A DNA stretch of 64,000 nt from the NCBI GenBank assembly GCA_036257565.1, contig DATAFH010000021.1, forward strand, positions 1 to 64,000. Reading direction: 5' to 3'. This document shows positions 30,779 through 39,692 of this stretch, one piece after another. A model generated the notes under the pieces. It saw nothing but the letters and a program-made list of their open reading frames with translations. It had not been told where the DNA came from and did no database searches. How positions within the stretch are numbered: the stretch's first letter is position 1; each line of letters opens with the position of its first letter. The stretch comes from DASSUW01 sp036257565 (GTDB lineage: Bacteria; Actinomycetota; Thermoleophilia; Solirubrobacterales; Solirubrobacteraceae). Made by a program: the position numbers and the translations under genes.

Positions 30779-31398
30779 CGGCCCCTCGACATGCGCAGGG
30801 CGGCCAGCTCGCGCTCGCGGACGAGGCGCACCAGGCGCTCTGAGTCGTCGCGGGCGATGCTGTCGATGCGGATGCCCTTGGCGTCGGGCGCCGGGGCGCG
30901 CACGACGCGTCCGAGCGCCTTGATCGGCTCGGCGCCGGGCTCGACCCGCAGCGCGACGCGCACGTCGATGCCGAGCGGCAGGTTCCACGGGTCGCGCACG
31001 AGCAGCCCGCCGCCTGAGAGGTTGAGAGTCTGGGTGTCGCCCCCCACGCGCTCGTCGACGCCGGTGACGGAGACGGGGAGCACCGCTTCGACGCGTGCCC
31101 ACTCGCGGCGCTGGATGCGCTCGGCCTCGCCCTCGATGTGCACCCGCAGGAGCTCGGCCCGCGGGCCGTCGAGGGCGAGCGTGCCCGAGAAGCGGTTGAT
31201 GCCGCGCCCCGTCGCGTGCTCGACGCTCACCTGCGATCCCCCGAGGCGTGCCACGCGCGAGTCGCCGACCACCAGGACGAGCACGAGCGCGCCCGGCTCC
31301 GCGGCCTCCACGGTGGCGGGCAGGTGGCCGATGTGCGGCAGCGTGACCTGCACGTGCTCGCCGACGGAGATGGAGGGGATCGGGCGAGTGGCGGCCAT
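30775..31398 (-). CDS. PilZ-domain c-di-GMP effector, YcgR-like
   Basis: A 207-residue protein with an N-terminal YcgR-like beta domain (about 1-90) and a C-terminal PilZ domain. The c-di-GMP contact motif is RREWARV (about 97-103), followed by LNLSGGGLLV (N-x-S-x-x-G, about 123). YcgR proteins brake the motor by binding MotA or FliG when c-di-GMP is high. The gene lies just downstream of flhF and upstream of two small genes and flagellin. Confidence 0.88.
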   Translation of the reverse strand: MAATRPIPSISVGEHVQVTLPHIGHLPATVEAAEPGALVLVLVVGDSRVARLGGSQVSVEHATGRGINRFSGTLALDGPRAELLRVHIEGEAERIQRREWARVEAVLPVSVTGVDERVGGDTQTLNLSGGGLLVRDPWNLPLGIDVRVALRVEPGAEPIKALGRVVRAPAPDAKGIRIDSIARDDSERLVRLVRERELAALRMSRGR

Positions 31399-31401
31399 GG
31401 C

Positions 31402-32526
31402 TCAGGGGAGCAGCTGCTTGGCGAGAGCGTCGGGGTCGGCGGGCGCGATCGCCTCGCGCGTGCAGACGTAGGACAGCGCGCGGCGGGTCGTCACGGACAG
31501 TTCGACGGCGGCGCCGGGATGGGCCGTCTGGTCGGCATGGGTCAGCGCGATGTGGGTGATGCCGAGCGGCGCCAGCGAGCGGGAGAGCTCGGCGGCGGCG
31601 GCCGCGCCGGTGGTCGCCGGCAGCGCGAGGTGGACCTCGTCGACGCCGAGCGTGCGCAGGTCGTCCGCGAGCCGGGCGGTCGCCGCGGGGTCTGCGGGGC
31701 CGGCGGCGGGAGCGTCGACGATCGTCAGGCCCGGACGGCGGCGTTTGAGGCGCTTGGCCGCCTGCGCCGCGTCCTCGCCGTTGCCGAGGGCGACGACCGC
31801 GACATCGGTTCCCACGCGCGCGTAGGCGGTGGCGAGCTGCTCGGCGGCGGCGGTCTTCCCGGCGCCGCCGGGACCGACGAAGGCCAGCGTCCGCGACCCG
31901 CCGCCCAGGTCGCCCATGACGGGCACCCGGCGCGCGAGCGCGGTGCGGATCAGCGGCTTGAGGCGGCGCGACCGGGCGAACGGGAGCCCGTGCGCGACGG
32001 TCTCGGCGACGACGTCGCGCGCGAGCGCCGGGCTCAGACCGGCGGCCACAAGCCGGTCCTCGGCGGCGCCGGCCACGCGGGGCGCCTCGGACGCGGCGAC
32101 AGCCTCGGCCGGCGGCGCGTCGATCTCCTCGAACTCGTGGGCGACCGCTTCGATCGCGGCGCGGTTCGGTTGGGGGCCGTAGAGGCCGGGGTCGGCGGCT
32201 GCCTCCGCGAGCACATCATGGGCGCTGGACAGCGCGTCGGCGAACGGCGAGGCCTGCTCGACGAGCGCCTGGATGGCCGGCGAGGCGAGGCCCTCGGCGG
32301 TGGCGCGATCGTTGCGCGCCTCCAGGGTGGGATCGTCGTCGTCGGGCTGCGCGGCGCGCGCGTCGACCTCGACGTAGGAGCGCTGGAAGAACCCGCCGAC
32401 GCCGCCCGCGAGGCCCTCGCGGCGGCGCAGGACGACGGCGTCGGGGCCCAGTTCGGCCCGGATCTGCGGCAGCAGCTCGTCGAGCGTCCGGCCGCGGAAG
32501 GTCTTGGTCTCGAGGGTCGTATCCAT
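31402..32526 (-). CDS. flhF: FlhF-like SRP-family GTPase, degenerate
   Basis: A 374-residue protein with the FlhF N-terminus (TKTFRGRTLDELLPQIRAEL), a helical N domain and a G domain containing FVGPGGAGKTAAAEQLA (P-loop). The usual DTAGR motif reads VDAPAAG, and the guanine-specificity TKLD motif reads THADQT, so GTP hydrolysis may be impaired. FlhF normally sets flagellar number and place with FlhG, which is not adjacent. ATG 32526 is used. A GTG at 32547 overlapping the flhA stop is an alternative. Confidence 0.82.
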   Translation of the reverse strand: MDTTLETKTFRGRTLDELLPQIRAELGPDAVVLRRREGLAGGVGGFFQRSYVEVDARAAQPDDDDPTLEARNDRATAEGLASPAIQALVEQASPFADALSSAHDVLAEAAADPGLYGPQPNRAAIEAVAHEFEEIDAPPAEAVAASEAPRVAGAAEDRLVAAGLSPALARDVVAETVAHGLPFARSRRLKPLIRTALARRVPVMGDLGGGSRTLAFVGPGGAGKTAAAEQLATAYARVGTDVAVVALGNGEDAAQAAKRLKRRRPGLTIVDAPAAGPADPAATARLADDLRTLGVDEVHLALPATTGAAAAAELSRSLAPLGITHIALTHADQTAHPGAAVELSVTTRRALSYVCTREAIAPADPDALAKQLLP

Positions 32527-32546
32527 GTCGAGTTCTGTGATCGGCA

Positions 32547-34664
32547 CTAACCCGCCATGGCAATAGAGCTATGGGCGCCGCGCGCATCGATCGACGCCAG
32601 GTCGAGCATGCCGATGGTCTCAACGCTTACACCCGGCGCGATCTCGTTGTAGGAGCAGACCGCCAGCTGCGGCAGCCGCTGCTCGCACAGGCGGCGCAGG
32701 TGCCGCCGCACGCGGGCCGAGCACAGGAGCACGGGACGGCCGCCGCGAGCCAGCGCCTCGTCCACCTGCTCGGCGCAGGTGTCGACCAGCGCGTGGGCTC
32801 TGACCGGGTCCATGGCGAGGAACTCGCCGTCCGCCGTCTGCACGAGCGCCTCGGCGACCTCCTGCTCGAGCCCGGGATCGAGCGCGATGGCGCGCATCGT
32901 GCCCTCGGCGTCGAGGTACGGCGCCACGATCGTGCGGCCGAGCGCCTGCCGCGCATACTCGGCGAGCATCGTCACGTCACGCGTGAGCCGCGCCTTGTCG
33001 CCGATCGCCTCGACGACGGCGCCGAGGTCCCGGACCGACACGCCCTCGCGCAGGAGCGCCTGCAGCACGCGCTGGATCTCGCCGACCGTGAGCACGTCGG
33101 GCACGACCTCGTCGACCACCGCGGCGTTGACCTCCTTGAGCTGGTCGAGCAGCTGGCGCGTCTCCTGGCGGGTGAGCAGCTCGGACGCGTGCACGCGGAT
33201 CGTCTCGGTCAGGTGGGTGACGACGACCGACTCGGGGTCGACCACCGTCCAGCCCAGCGCCTCGGCCTCGGCGCGGCGGTTGTCGGCGATCCAGACGGCG
33301 GGCAGCCCGAAGGCCGGCTCGGTGGTCGGGATGCCGGGGAGCTGGCCCATCGCGTCGCCGGGGTTCATGGCCAGGTGGTGACCGGCCATCACGCCGCCGC
33401 GCGCTACCTCGGTGCCGCGCACGCGCATGACGTACTCGTGCGAGTCGAGGCCCACGTCGTCGCGGATCCGCACGGCCGGGATGACCATGCCGAGCTCGGA
33501 CGCGATCTGGCGCCGGATCGTGCCCACGCGCTGGAGCAGCGTCCCGCCCGCCTGCTCGTCGACCATCGGCACGAGGCCGAAGCCGATCGCCAGCTCGAGC
33601 GGGTCGAGCGCCAGCGCGTCGAGCGCGGCGTCGCGCGGGGCGGGAATCTCGCCTGCGGCGCCCGCGGCCAGCGCCGGCGCGGCGGCCGCCGTGGCCTCTC
33701 GCTCCGCCTTCGTCGGCTGCTTGCGCAGCGCCCAGCCGACCGCGAAGAAGAGGCCGCCGATGAGCAGGAACGGGACCTTGGGCAGCGCGGGGACGAGCGA
33801 GAAGCCCATGATCACGACGCCGGCCACGAGCGGTGCCTTGCGCTGCTCGAGGATCTGCCCCGCGACGTCGGACCCCAGGTCCTGCTCGGAGGCCGACCGC
33901 GTCACGAGGATGCCGGTGCCCACGGAGATGAGCAGCGCGGGGATCTGCGCGCACAGGCCGTCGCCGATCGTCAGCAGGGAGAAGTGCTGGGCCGCCTCGC
34001 CGAACGGCATGCCCATCTGCATGACGCCGATGATCACGCCGCCCACGAGGTTGATCGCGGTGATCAGGATGCCAGCCATGGCGTCGCCCTTGACGAACTT
34101 CGAGGCGCCGTCCATCGCGCCGTAGAAGTCCGCCTCCTGCGAGATCTCCGCGCGCCGCTTGCGCGCCTCCTCGTCGGTGATCTGACCCGTGTTGAGGTCG
34201 GCGTCGATCGCCATCTGCTTTCCGGGCATGGCGTCGAGCGTGAAGCGCGCGCCCACCTCGGCCACGCGGCCGGCGCCGTTCGTGATGACCACGAACTGGA
34301 TGACGATCAGGATCAGGAAGATCACGAGGCCGACGACGACGTTGCCGCCAACCACGAACTCGCCGAACGCCGACACCACGTGCCCGGCGTCGCCGTGCAG
34401 GAGGATCAGCCTGGTCACCGAGATGTTGATCGCGAGCCGCAGCAGCGTGGTGAGCAGCAGCAGACTCGGGAACGACGAGAAGTCGAGCGCCCGCGGCACG
34501 TAGAGGGTCGCCACGACGATCATCAGCGCCGCCGAGATGTTCATCGTGATCAGCAGGTCGAGCACGAACGGCGGCAGCGGGATGACCATCATGGCCACCA
34601 CCAGCACGACGGCGCCGGCGGCCACGAGGTCGGAGTGACGGGAGGCCTTCTTCAGAAAGTTCAT
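32547..34664 (-). CDS. flhA: flagellar export gate protein FlhA
   Basis: A 705-residue FlhA with about eight N-terminal membrane spans, the FHIPEP-region sequence around NGAGRVAEVGARFTLDAMPG and KQMAIDADLNTG, and a C-terminal cytoplasmic domain (from about residue 340). That domain binds chaperone-substrate complexes in a nonameric ring. Length is normal. ATG 34664 overlaps the flhB stop by 4 bp. It is part of the inner-membrane type III export gate. Confidence 0.97.
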   Translation of the reverse strand: MNFLKKASRHSDLVAAGAVVLVVAMMVIPLPPFVLDLLITMNISAALMIVVATLYVPRALDFSSFPSLLLLTTLLRLAINISVTRLILLHGDAGHVVSAFGEFVVGGNVVVGLVIFLILIVIQFVVITNGAGRVAEVGARFTLDAMPGKQMAIDADLNTGQITDEEARKRRAEISQEADFYGAMDGASKFVKGDAMAGILITAINLVGGVIIGVMQMGMPFGEAAQHFSLLTIGDGLCAQIPALLISVGTGILVTRSASEQDLGSDVAGQILEQRKAPLVAGVVIMGFSLVPALPKVPFLLIGGLFFAVGWALRKQPTKAEREATAAAAPALAAGAAGEIPAPRDAALDALALDPLELAIGFGLVPMVDEQAGGTLLQRVGTIRRQIASELGMVIPAVRIRDDVGLDSHEYVMRVRGTEVARGGVMAGHHLAMNPGDAMGQLPGIPTTEPAFGLPAVWIADNRRAEAEALGWTVVDPESVVVTHLTETIRVHASELLTRQETRQLLDQLKEVNAAVVDEVVPDVLTVGEIQRVLQALLREGVSVRDLGAVVEAIGDKARLTRDVTMLAEYARQALGRTIVAPYLDAEGTMRAIALDPGLEQEVAEALVQTADGEFLAMDPVRAHALVDTCAEQVDEALARGGRPVLLCSARVRRHLRRLCEQRLPQLAVCSYNEIAPGVSVETIGMLDLASIDARGAHSSIAMAG

Positions 34665-35725
34665 GCGGCAGCGGCCCTCCGACCGGCGACCTTGTAGACG
34701 TAGGCGAGCAGCTGGGCGACGCCCTGGAAGAGCTCTTCGGGGATCATCCGGCCGACCTCGACGCTCGCGTACAGCGCGCGGGCGAGCGGCGGGTCGGGGA
34801 CGACGGCCACGCCGGCCTCGGCGGCGGTGCGGCGGATGCGGAGCGCGAGGTGGTCGCCGCCCTTGGCCACGACCACCGGTGCCGGGTTGTCCGCGTCGTA
34901 GCGGAGCGCGACGGAGAAGTGCGTGGGGTTGGTGACGACGACGTCGGCCGTCGGCACCGCATCCATCATGCGCGCACGCGCGAGCTCGAGCGCGCGGCGC
35001 CGCTGGGCGCCCCGGATCTCCGACGGCAGCTCGGTCTGCTTGTGCTCCTGCTTGAGCTCCTCCTTGTCCATCCGCAGCTGCTTCTCGAAGCGATGGCGCT
35101 GGTAGAGGAGGTCGGCGGCGGCGATCAGCAGGTAGGCGATCGCGGCCCGCTGCGCGACGCCGAGGATCAGCGAGCCGAGATGCGGCAGCAGCGCGGCGGC
35201 GGGCATGCCGACGAGCGCCGCCATCTCGTCGAGCTTGGGGAAGACGGCGAGCGCGACGATGCCGCCGACCGCGGCGATCTTGAGCGTGCTCTTGAGGCCT
35301 TCGAAGAGGACGTTGAGGCCGAAGATGTTCTTGAAGCCGGTGATCGGGTTGAGCTTCTTGACGTCCCACAGCGCCTTGGGCGTCGGCTTGAAGCCGACCT
35401 GGCCGACGCTCGCGAGCACACCGGCGACCGCGCACGCGGCCACGACCGGAGCGGTGGCGACGGCGACGTGCCCGCCGACCATGAGGAACAGCTCGCCCAC
35501 GCCCTCGCGGTCGACCACGCCGGGAGAGGACACGAGGTCGAGCACCCCGAGCGTCGCCTCCTGCATGCGGCGGAACATCGCCGGCCCGAAGGCCGACAGC
35601 GCGAGGATCGCGGCGAGCAGCACGACCGCGCCGTTGACGTCAGCCGACCGCGCGACCTGGCCCTTCTTGCGCGCGTCCGCGCGCTTCTTGGGTGTCGCCT
35701 TCTCGGTCTTGTCGTGTCCGGCCAT
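34661..35725 (-). CDS. flhB: flagellar export switch protein FlhB
   Basis: A 354-residue FlhB: the N-terminus MAGHDKTEKATPKKRADARK, four membrane spans, and the autocleavage site NPTH in VVVTNPTHFSVALRYD (about residue 268), with a complete cleaved domain behind it. It switches export from rod/hook to filament substrates. The ATG shares a base with the fliR stop. A separate FlhB-C homologue is encoded at 56250. Confidence 0.97.
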   Translation of the reverse strand: MAGHDKTEKATPKKRADARKKGQVARSADVNGAVVLLAAILALSAFGPAMFRRMQEATLGVLDLVSSPGVVDREGVGELFLMVGGHVAVATAPVVAACAVAGVLASVGQVGFKPTPKALWDVKKLNPITGFKNIFGLNVLFEGLKSTLKIAAVGGIVALAVFPKLDEMAALVGMPAAALLPHLGSLILGVAQRAAIAYLLIAAADLLYQRHRFEKQLRMDKEELKQEHKQTELPSEIRGAQRRRALELARARMMDAVPTADVVVTNPTHFSVALRYDADNPAPVVVAKGGDHLALRIRRTAAEAGVAVVPDPPLARALYASVEVGRMIPEELFQGVAQLLAYVYKVAGRRAAAA

Positions 35726-36522
35726 CAGCCGTCCACCCGCAGGGTCTGCAGGGCCGAGGAAACCGAGCGCTGGAGCTCGTCGTCGATCCAGCCGGCCACG
35801 AACGGCAGCGACGCGCCGACGAGCACGAGGCCGACCGTGACCTTGGCCGGAAAGCCGACCGCGAACACGTTGAGCTGCGGCACGACCTTGTTGAGCAGGC
35901 CGAACGCCACGTCGGTGAGCACGACGGCGAGCAGGACCGGCGCGCAGATCTGCACGGCGGCTCCGAAGATGCCCCCGAACGCGAGCTGGGCGCCCTCGAC
36001 GAGCGTCCCGATGTCGGGCGCCGAGGCGAGCGGGACCGCCTCGTAGCTGCGCGCGAGCCCCTGGATCACCCAGGCGTCGCCGTCGATGGCAACGAAGATC
36101 ATGACGCCCACGAGCGCGTAGAGCTGGTTGAGCACGCCGCCGTTGGTTCCGGTGACCGGGTCGACGATCGCGCCGAACGAGAAACCGATCAGCGCGTCGA
36201 GCAGGCTGCCGGCCACCTGCACGGCGGCGAACAGCGCGGCGAGCGCGAAGCCGAAGCCGAGCCCGACGAGCAGCTCCTTGAGCACGAGGCCGCCGAGCGT
36301 CCACACGTCGGTCGCCAGGTCCGCGCCCTCGCCCGCGCCGACCGCGATCGGGGCGATGCCGATGGCGAGCCCGACGGCGATCACGCTGCGCGCCCGCGCG
36401 GGGATCATCTTCGAGGAGAAGAGCGGGGCGACGAGGAAGAGCGGCGACACCCTCGCGAGCACGAGGAAGAAGCCGATCACCTGCTGCTCGCCGAACTGGG
36501 CGAGGAGGCGCTCGGGACTCAT
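35725..36522 (-). CDS. fliR: flagellar export gate protein FliR
   Basis: A 265-residue six-span membrane protein with family sequence VIGFFLVLARVSPLFLVAPL, the KMIPARARSVIAVGL loop and the SGDLIGFSFG-like stretch LDALIGFSFGAIVDP. It is part of the FliP-FliQ-FliR export gate. ATG 36522 overlaps the fliQ stop (4 bp). A longer frame to 36591 would run into fliQ and is rejected. Confidence 0.95.
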   Translation of the reverse strand: MSPERLLAQFGEQQVIGFFLVLARVSPLFLVAPLFSSKMIPARARSVIAVGLAIGIAPIAVGAGEGADLATDVWTLGGLVLKELLVGLGFGFALAALFAAVQVAGSLLDALIGFSFGAIVDPVTGTNGGVLNQLYALVGVMIFVAIDGDAWVIQGLARSYEAVPLASAPDIGTLVEGAQLAFGGIFGAAVQICAPVLLAVVLTDVAFGLLNKVVPQLNVFAVGFPAKVTVGLVLVGASLPFVAGWIDDELQRSVSSALQTLRVDG

Positions 36523-36791
36523 CCGCCCACCAGGCTCGGGATCTGGCCGTACAGGTCCTCGGTCCAGGTGATGAGCTGGCCGAGCATCCACGGGCCCGCC
36601 ACGACGAGCACCACGCAGAGGCCGATGATCTTCGGGATGAAGCTCAGCGTCTGCTCCTGGATCTGGGTGACGGCCTGGAAGATCGACACCACGAGGCCGA
36701 CCACGAGGCCAACGAGCAGCAGCGGCAGCGCGATCTTCATGGCCACCTCCATCGCGGAGACGCAGATGCTGACGACGCTGTCCTGGCTCAC
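36519..36791 (-). CDS. fliQ: flagellar export gate protein FliQ
   Basis: A 90-residue hairpin of two membrane spans: VSICVSAMEVAMKIALPLLL and VGLVVSIFQAVTQIQEQTLSFIPK, the latter being the FliQ signature. Four copies join FliP5FliR1 in the gate. Length is normal. It is coupled by 4-bp overlaps to fliP upstream and fliR downstream. Confidence 0.96.
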   Translation of the reverse strand: MSQDSVVSICVSAMEVAMKIALPLLLVGLVVGLVVSIFQAVTQIQEQTLSFIPKIIGLCVVLVVAGPWMLGQLITWTEDLYGQIPSLVGG

Positions 36792-37426
36792 AGCGAGAAG
36801 CTCTCCACCAGCGAGCGGGTGACGAGGTGCCAGCCGTCCACGAGGACGAACAGCAGGATCTTGAACGGCAGCGAGATGAAGACGGGCGGCAGCATCACCA
36901 TGCCCATGGACATCAAGGTCGCACCGACGACGAGGTCGATGATCAGGAACGGCAGGAAGATCAGGAACCCGATCTGGAACGCCGTCTTGAGCTCGGAGAT
37001 GATGAAGGCGGGGATCAGGACGTGGGTCGGGATGTCCTCCCGCGTCTCCGGCTTTTCGACCTTGCCGAGCTTGGCGAACAGCGCGAGATCCTTGCTGCGC
37101 GTCTGGTCGAACATGAACTCGCGCATCGGCGCCTCGGCGCGCTTGAACGCGACCTCCTGCGTGATGCGGCCCTTCGACAGCGGCGTGATCGCGTCGTGCT
37201 TGACCTGCGTGAAGGTCGGGAACATCACGAACAGCGTCATGAAGAGGGCGATGCCGACCAGCACCTGGTTGGGCGGCGCGGTCGGCGTGCCGAGCCCCGA
37301 GCGGATGAAGCCGAGGACGATGAGGATGCGCGTGAAGCCGGTGACGGTGAACAGCAGCGCCGGCACCAGCGAGATGCCGCCGATGAGCAGCAGGAGCTGG
37401 ACGGCGTTCGAGCCGTCCGCCTTCAC
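36788..37426 (-). CDS. fliP: flagellar export gate protein FliP
   Basis: A 212-residue FliP with VTGFTRILIVLGFIRSGLGT, PPNQVLVGIALFMTLFVM and the C-terminal GATLMSMGMVMLPPVFISLP signature. Most FliP proteins begin with a cleaved signal peptide; this one starts directly at the first mature span, and no upstream extension fits because the frame begins inside the fliO overlap. It forms the pentameric core of the export gate. The start is GTG. Confidence 0.95.
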   Translation of the reverse strand: MKADGSNAVQLLLLIGGISLVPALLFTVTGFTRILIVLGFIRSGLGTPTAPPNQVLVGIALFMTLFVMFPTFTQVKHDAITPLSKGRITQEVAFKRAEAPMREFMFDQTRSKDLALFAKLGKVEKPETREDIPTHVLIPAFIISELKTAFQIGFLIFLPFLIIDLVVGATLMSMGMVMLPPVFISLPFKILLFVLVDGWHLVTRSLVESFSL

Positions 37427-37944
37427 CGGATCACCGTCCGGCTGCGCAGCTGGTCGAGCAGGAGACTGAAACCGCGGGTGCGACGAGGCTCTGGCTCGGA
37501 CGTGACCTCCGGCGCGTCGACCAGCAGGCCCAGCGCGCGGGCCTCGTTCTCGCCGTAGGTCCGGATCAGCGTCACGCTCTGCTCGGCGACGCCGACGAGC
37601 ACCACCTCCTGCCCGGCGCGCACGAGCTGCAGCGACCGGTTGGCGCCGAGCGGCAGCGTGGCCAGCGGCTCCAGCCCGGTGCCCGAGACCTGCTCCTCGC
37701 GCGAGGCCTTGACCTGCTTGAGGACCCAGTAGAGCCCGTAGATGACGCCCAGCACGATGGCCAGGCCGACGATCGTGCGCACGAGCGAGCCCCCGGACGA
37801 GCCGGCGGCGCGCGCGCCCGTGCCCTCCGGGTCGGAGAGGTTCAGCGGCGTGCGCTCACCGTCCGCGGCGAGCGCGGCGGGGGCGAGCAGGAGCGGGCCG
37901 ATGACGGCCGCCCCGACCGTGGACAGGGCAGGGGGAATCCGCAT
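37423..37944 (-). CDS. fliO: flagellar export assembly protein FliO
   Basis: A 173-residue protein with a signal peptide (about 1-26, ALA-A), a short external stretch, one membrane span (VRTIVGLAIVLGVIYGLYWVL) and a cytoplasmic domain with the FliO pattern LEPLATLPLGANRSLQLVRAG and VVLVGVAEQSVTLI. FliO helps assemble the FliP ring. A perfect hairpin lies 6 nt before the ATG, between it and the yihY-like gene. Confidence 0.9.
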   Translation of the reverse strand: MRIPPALSTVGAAVIGPLLLAPAALAADGERTPLNLSDPEGTGARAAGSSGGSLVRTIVGLAIVLGVIYGLYWVLKQVKASREEQVSGTGLEPLATLPLGANRSLQLVRAGQEVVLVGVAEQSVTLIRTYGENEARALGLLVDAPEVTSEPEPRRTRGFSLLLDQLRSRTVIR

Positions 37945-37949
37945 ACCGA

Positions 37950-37974
37950 GGGCGAGTCCGGATACGACTCGCCC
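37950..37974 (-). terminator. 9-bp hairpin between yihY-like gene and fliO
   Basis: GGGCGAGTC (37950-37958) pairs perfectly with GACTCGCCC (37966-37974) around a 7-nt loop, in the 50-nt gap. It probably ends or attenuates transcription coming from the inserted membrane-protein gene. No U run is present. Confidence 0.7.
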
Positions 37975-37994
37975 TGTTCATCGGCCGCGGCCAG

Positions 37995-38831
37995 TCAGCC
38001 TTGAATCGCGCCCTCGCGGTCGAGGCGCTCGAAGCGCAGCTCGTTGACCACCGCGCCGGCGAGCAGGATGATCGCCAGCGCATAGAACCAGACGAGCGCG
38101 ATCAGGATGAACACGAGCGTGGTCCCCGCGCGCAGCGTCGAGACGTTCTGCAGGTAGAGCGGGAACGCGTAGTCGACGACGCCGATCGCCAGCGTGGCGC
38201 CGAGCGCGCCCGGCCAGACGCAGCGCCAGGGGACGAACCCGCGGGGCACGAGCTGGTAGATCAGGCAGAGCATCGCGAAGAGCACCACCATGCCGATCGA
38301 GAGCGTGATCCAGTAGACGAGCCCGCGCACGTCCGAGAGCCCGAACGGCAGGTCGGCCGCGCCGGTGGAGATCAGGCTCTGGACGACGGGCACGGAGACG
38401 CTGGCCACGATGAACAGCAGGACGATGGCGAACATGCCGAACGCGAACAGCTTCTGGCGCACCCACGAGCGGCACGGCCGGTGGTAGATGCGGCAGAACG
38501 CGGTGTCGAGCGCGCCCCAGAACGACGACGCGAAGTACACGGCGGCCACAAGAGCGATGATCCCGGTGGTCGTTGAGGCCTCCTGGAGGCGGCGGACGAC
38601 CTGGATCAGCGTCGACTCCGCGGCCGACGGGAAGATCCGCTCGAGATCGAGCAGAACGGAGTCCTCGAGCTCGGCGGAGCGCAGCACGCGCCCGGCGATG
38701 AAGAGCGCGATCAGCGTGATCGGCAGGATCGAGAGCAGCAGGTTGTACGCCACCATCGCCGACAGGCCGGTGACGTTGTCCTCGTAGGCCTTGCGCCAGA
38801 AGTTGATGAGCGCGGCGCGGGCTCGGCCCAT
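37995..38831 (-). CDS. YihY/BrkB-family membrane protein inside the flagellar cluster
   Basis: A 278-residue polytopic protein with YihY/UPF0761 features: FWRKAYEDNVTGLSAMVAYNLLLSILP at the N-terminus, ASSFWGALDTAFCRIYH, and WPGALGATLAIGVVDYAFPLYL. The family has no settled function and is not known to be flagellar. It sits between fliN and fliO, where fliM/fliN and fliO are normally continuous, and is followed by a hairpin. An insertion into the operon is likely. Confidence 0.88.
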   Translation of the reverse strand: MGRARAALINFWRKAYEDNVTGLSAMVAYNLLLSILPITLIALFIAGRVLRSAELEDSVLLDLERIFPSAAESTLIQVVRRLQEASTTTGIIALVAAVYFASSFWGALDTAFCRIYHRPCRSWVRQKLFAFGMFAIVLLFIVASVSVPVVQSLISTGAADLPFGLSDVRGLVYWITLSIGMVVLFAMLCLIYQLVPRGFVPWRCVWPGALGATLAIGVVDYAFPLYLQNVSTLRAGTTLVFILIALVWFYALAIILLAGAVVNELRFERLDREGAIQG

Positions 38832-38860
38832 AGGGCCGGATTATCCGCGCCCCGGAGGCG

Positions 38861-39241
38861 CTACGCGTGCGGGGCCGGAGCGGGCGCCGGGGCAGGGGTC
38901 GCCGCCTCGGCCGCGGCGGCGGCCTCGTCGGCCGTCTCGCCCGCCACCACCTCGGTGACGCGGAGGCCGAACTCCTCGTCGATCACGACCACCTCGCCGC
39001 GCGCGATCGGCTTGCCGTTGACCAGCAGGTCGACGGGCTCGCCGGACAGGCGGTTGAGCGTGACGATCGAGCCGGGGCCGAGCGCGAGCGTCTCACGGAT
39101 CGTCATGTCCGTGCGGCCGATCTCGACCGCCAGCTCCACGGGGACGTCGTACAGGCGCTCGAGCTCGGGAGCGGCGCCGGCGCCGTCGGCCGGCGCGGAC
39201 ACCGTGGTCTCGAAGGGGACGTAGTCGACGGGATCGCTCAT
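38861..39241 (-). CDS. fliN: flagellar motor switch protein FliN
   Basis: A 126-residue protein with a SpoA (C-ring) domain: LYDVPVELAVEIGRTDMTIRETLALGPGSIVTLNR, VDLLVNGKPIARGEVVVID and FGLRVTEVV. An Ala/Pro-rich tail follows. FliN forms the base of the C-ring and export ATPase dock. FliM, normally next to it, is not found in the window, so this protein's partners are uncertain. ATG 39241 is used. Confidence 0.93.
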   Translation of the reverse strand: MSDPVDYVPFETTVSAPADGAGAAPELERLYDVPVELAVEIGRTDMTIRETLALGPGSIVTLNRLSGEPVDLLVNGKPIARGEVVVIDEEFGLRVTEVVAGETADEAAAAAEAATPAPAPAPAPHA

Positions 39242-39248
39242 GGCTTCC

Positions 39249-39692
39249 TCACTGGACCGTGACATCGGGAAAGAGGACCTCCTCCACGTGGACGTCCGTG
39301 TGCTTCTTGATCGCCACGAGGATCTTCTTCTTGATGGCCTCTCGGCCCTCTCGCCGGATCAGCTCGTGATCCGCCGCGTCGGTCAGCGTGTCCGTGATCA
39401 GGTCGCGGACGATCGCCTCCTGCGGCTCGGCGCCGTAGCCTTCGGGCGGCGCCGGGGCTCCGTGGCCGCCGCCGTGGCCGCCGCCCCCGCTGGGCTCGAC
39501 GACGAGCGCGACCTGCAGCTTGGCGAAGCGGCCGTCCGCGAGGTTGACGAGGAACTCCTTCGGGAGCACGTACACCTCGCCGTGGACCTTCGGCTTGGCC
39601 TCGGCCTTGGACGGCTTGGCGAGGACGAACTTGTAGGCGCCGCCCACGCCGAGCAGCGCTACGGCGGCGATGATGATCAGCTTCTTCTTCAT
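39249..39692 (-). CDS. fliL: flagellar basal-body protein FliL
   Basis: A 147-residue protein: a short cytoplasmic start, one membrane span (LIIIAAVALLGVGGAYKFVL), then an extracytoplasmic stomatin-like domain (YVLPKEFLVNLADGRFAKLQVALVVEP) interrupted by a Gly/His-rich loop (GGGGHGGGHG), ending VHVEEVLFPDVTVQ. FliL rings surround the stators and raise torque. It lies between motB and fliN. Confidence 0.92.
   Translation of the reverse strand: MKKKLIIIAAVALLGVGGAYKFVLAKPSKAEAKPKVHGEVYVLPKEFLVNLADGRFAKLQVALVVEPSGGGGHGGGHGAPAPPEGYGAEPQEAIVRDLITDTLTDAADHELIRREGREAIKKKILVAIKKHTDVHVEEVLFPDVTVQ

Noticed and set aside
37995..38831. YihY-like protein as a divergent FliM
   Set aside because: It is a multi-span membrane protein with YihY motifs and has no SpoA domain or FliM middle domain.
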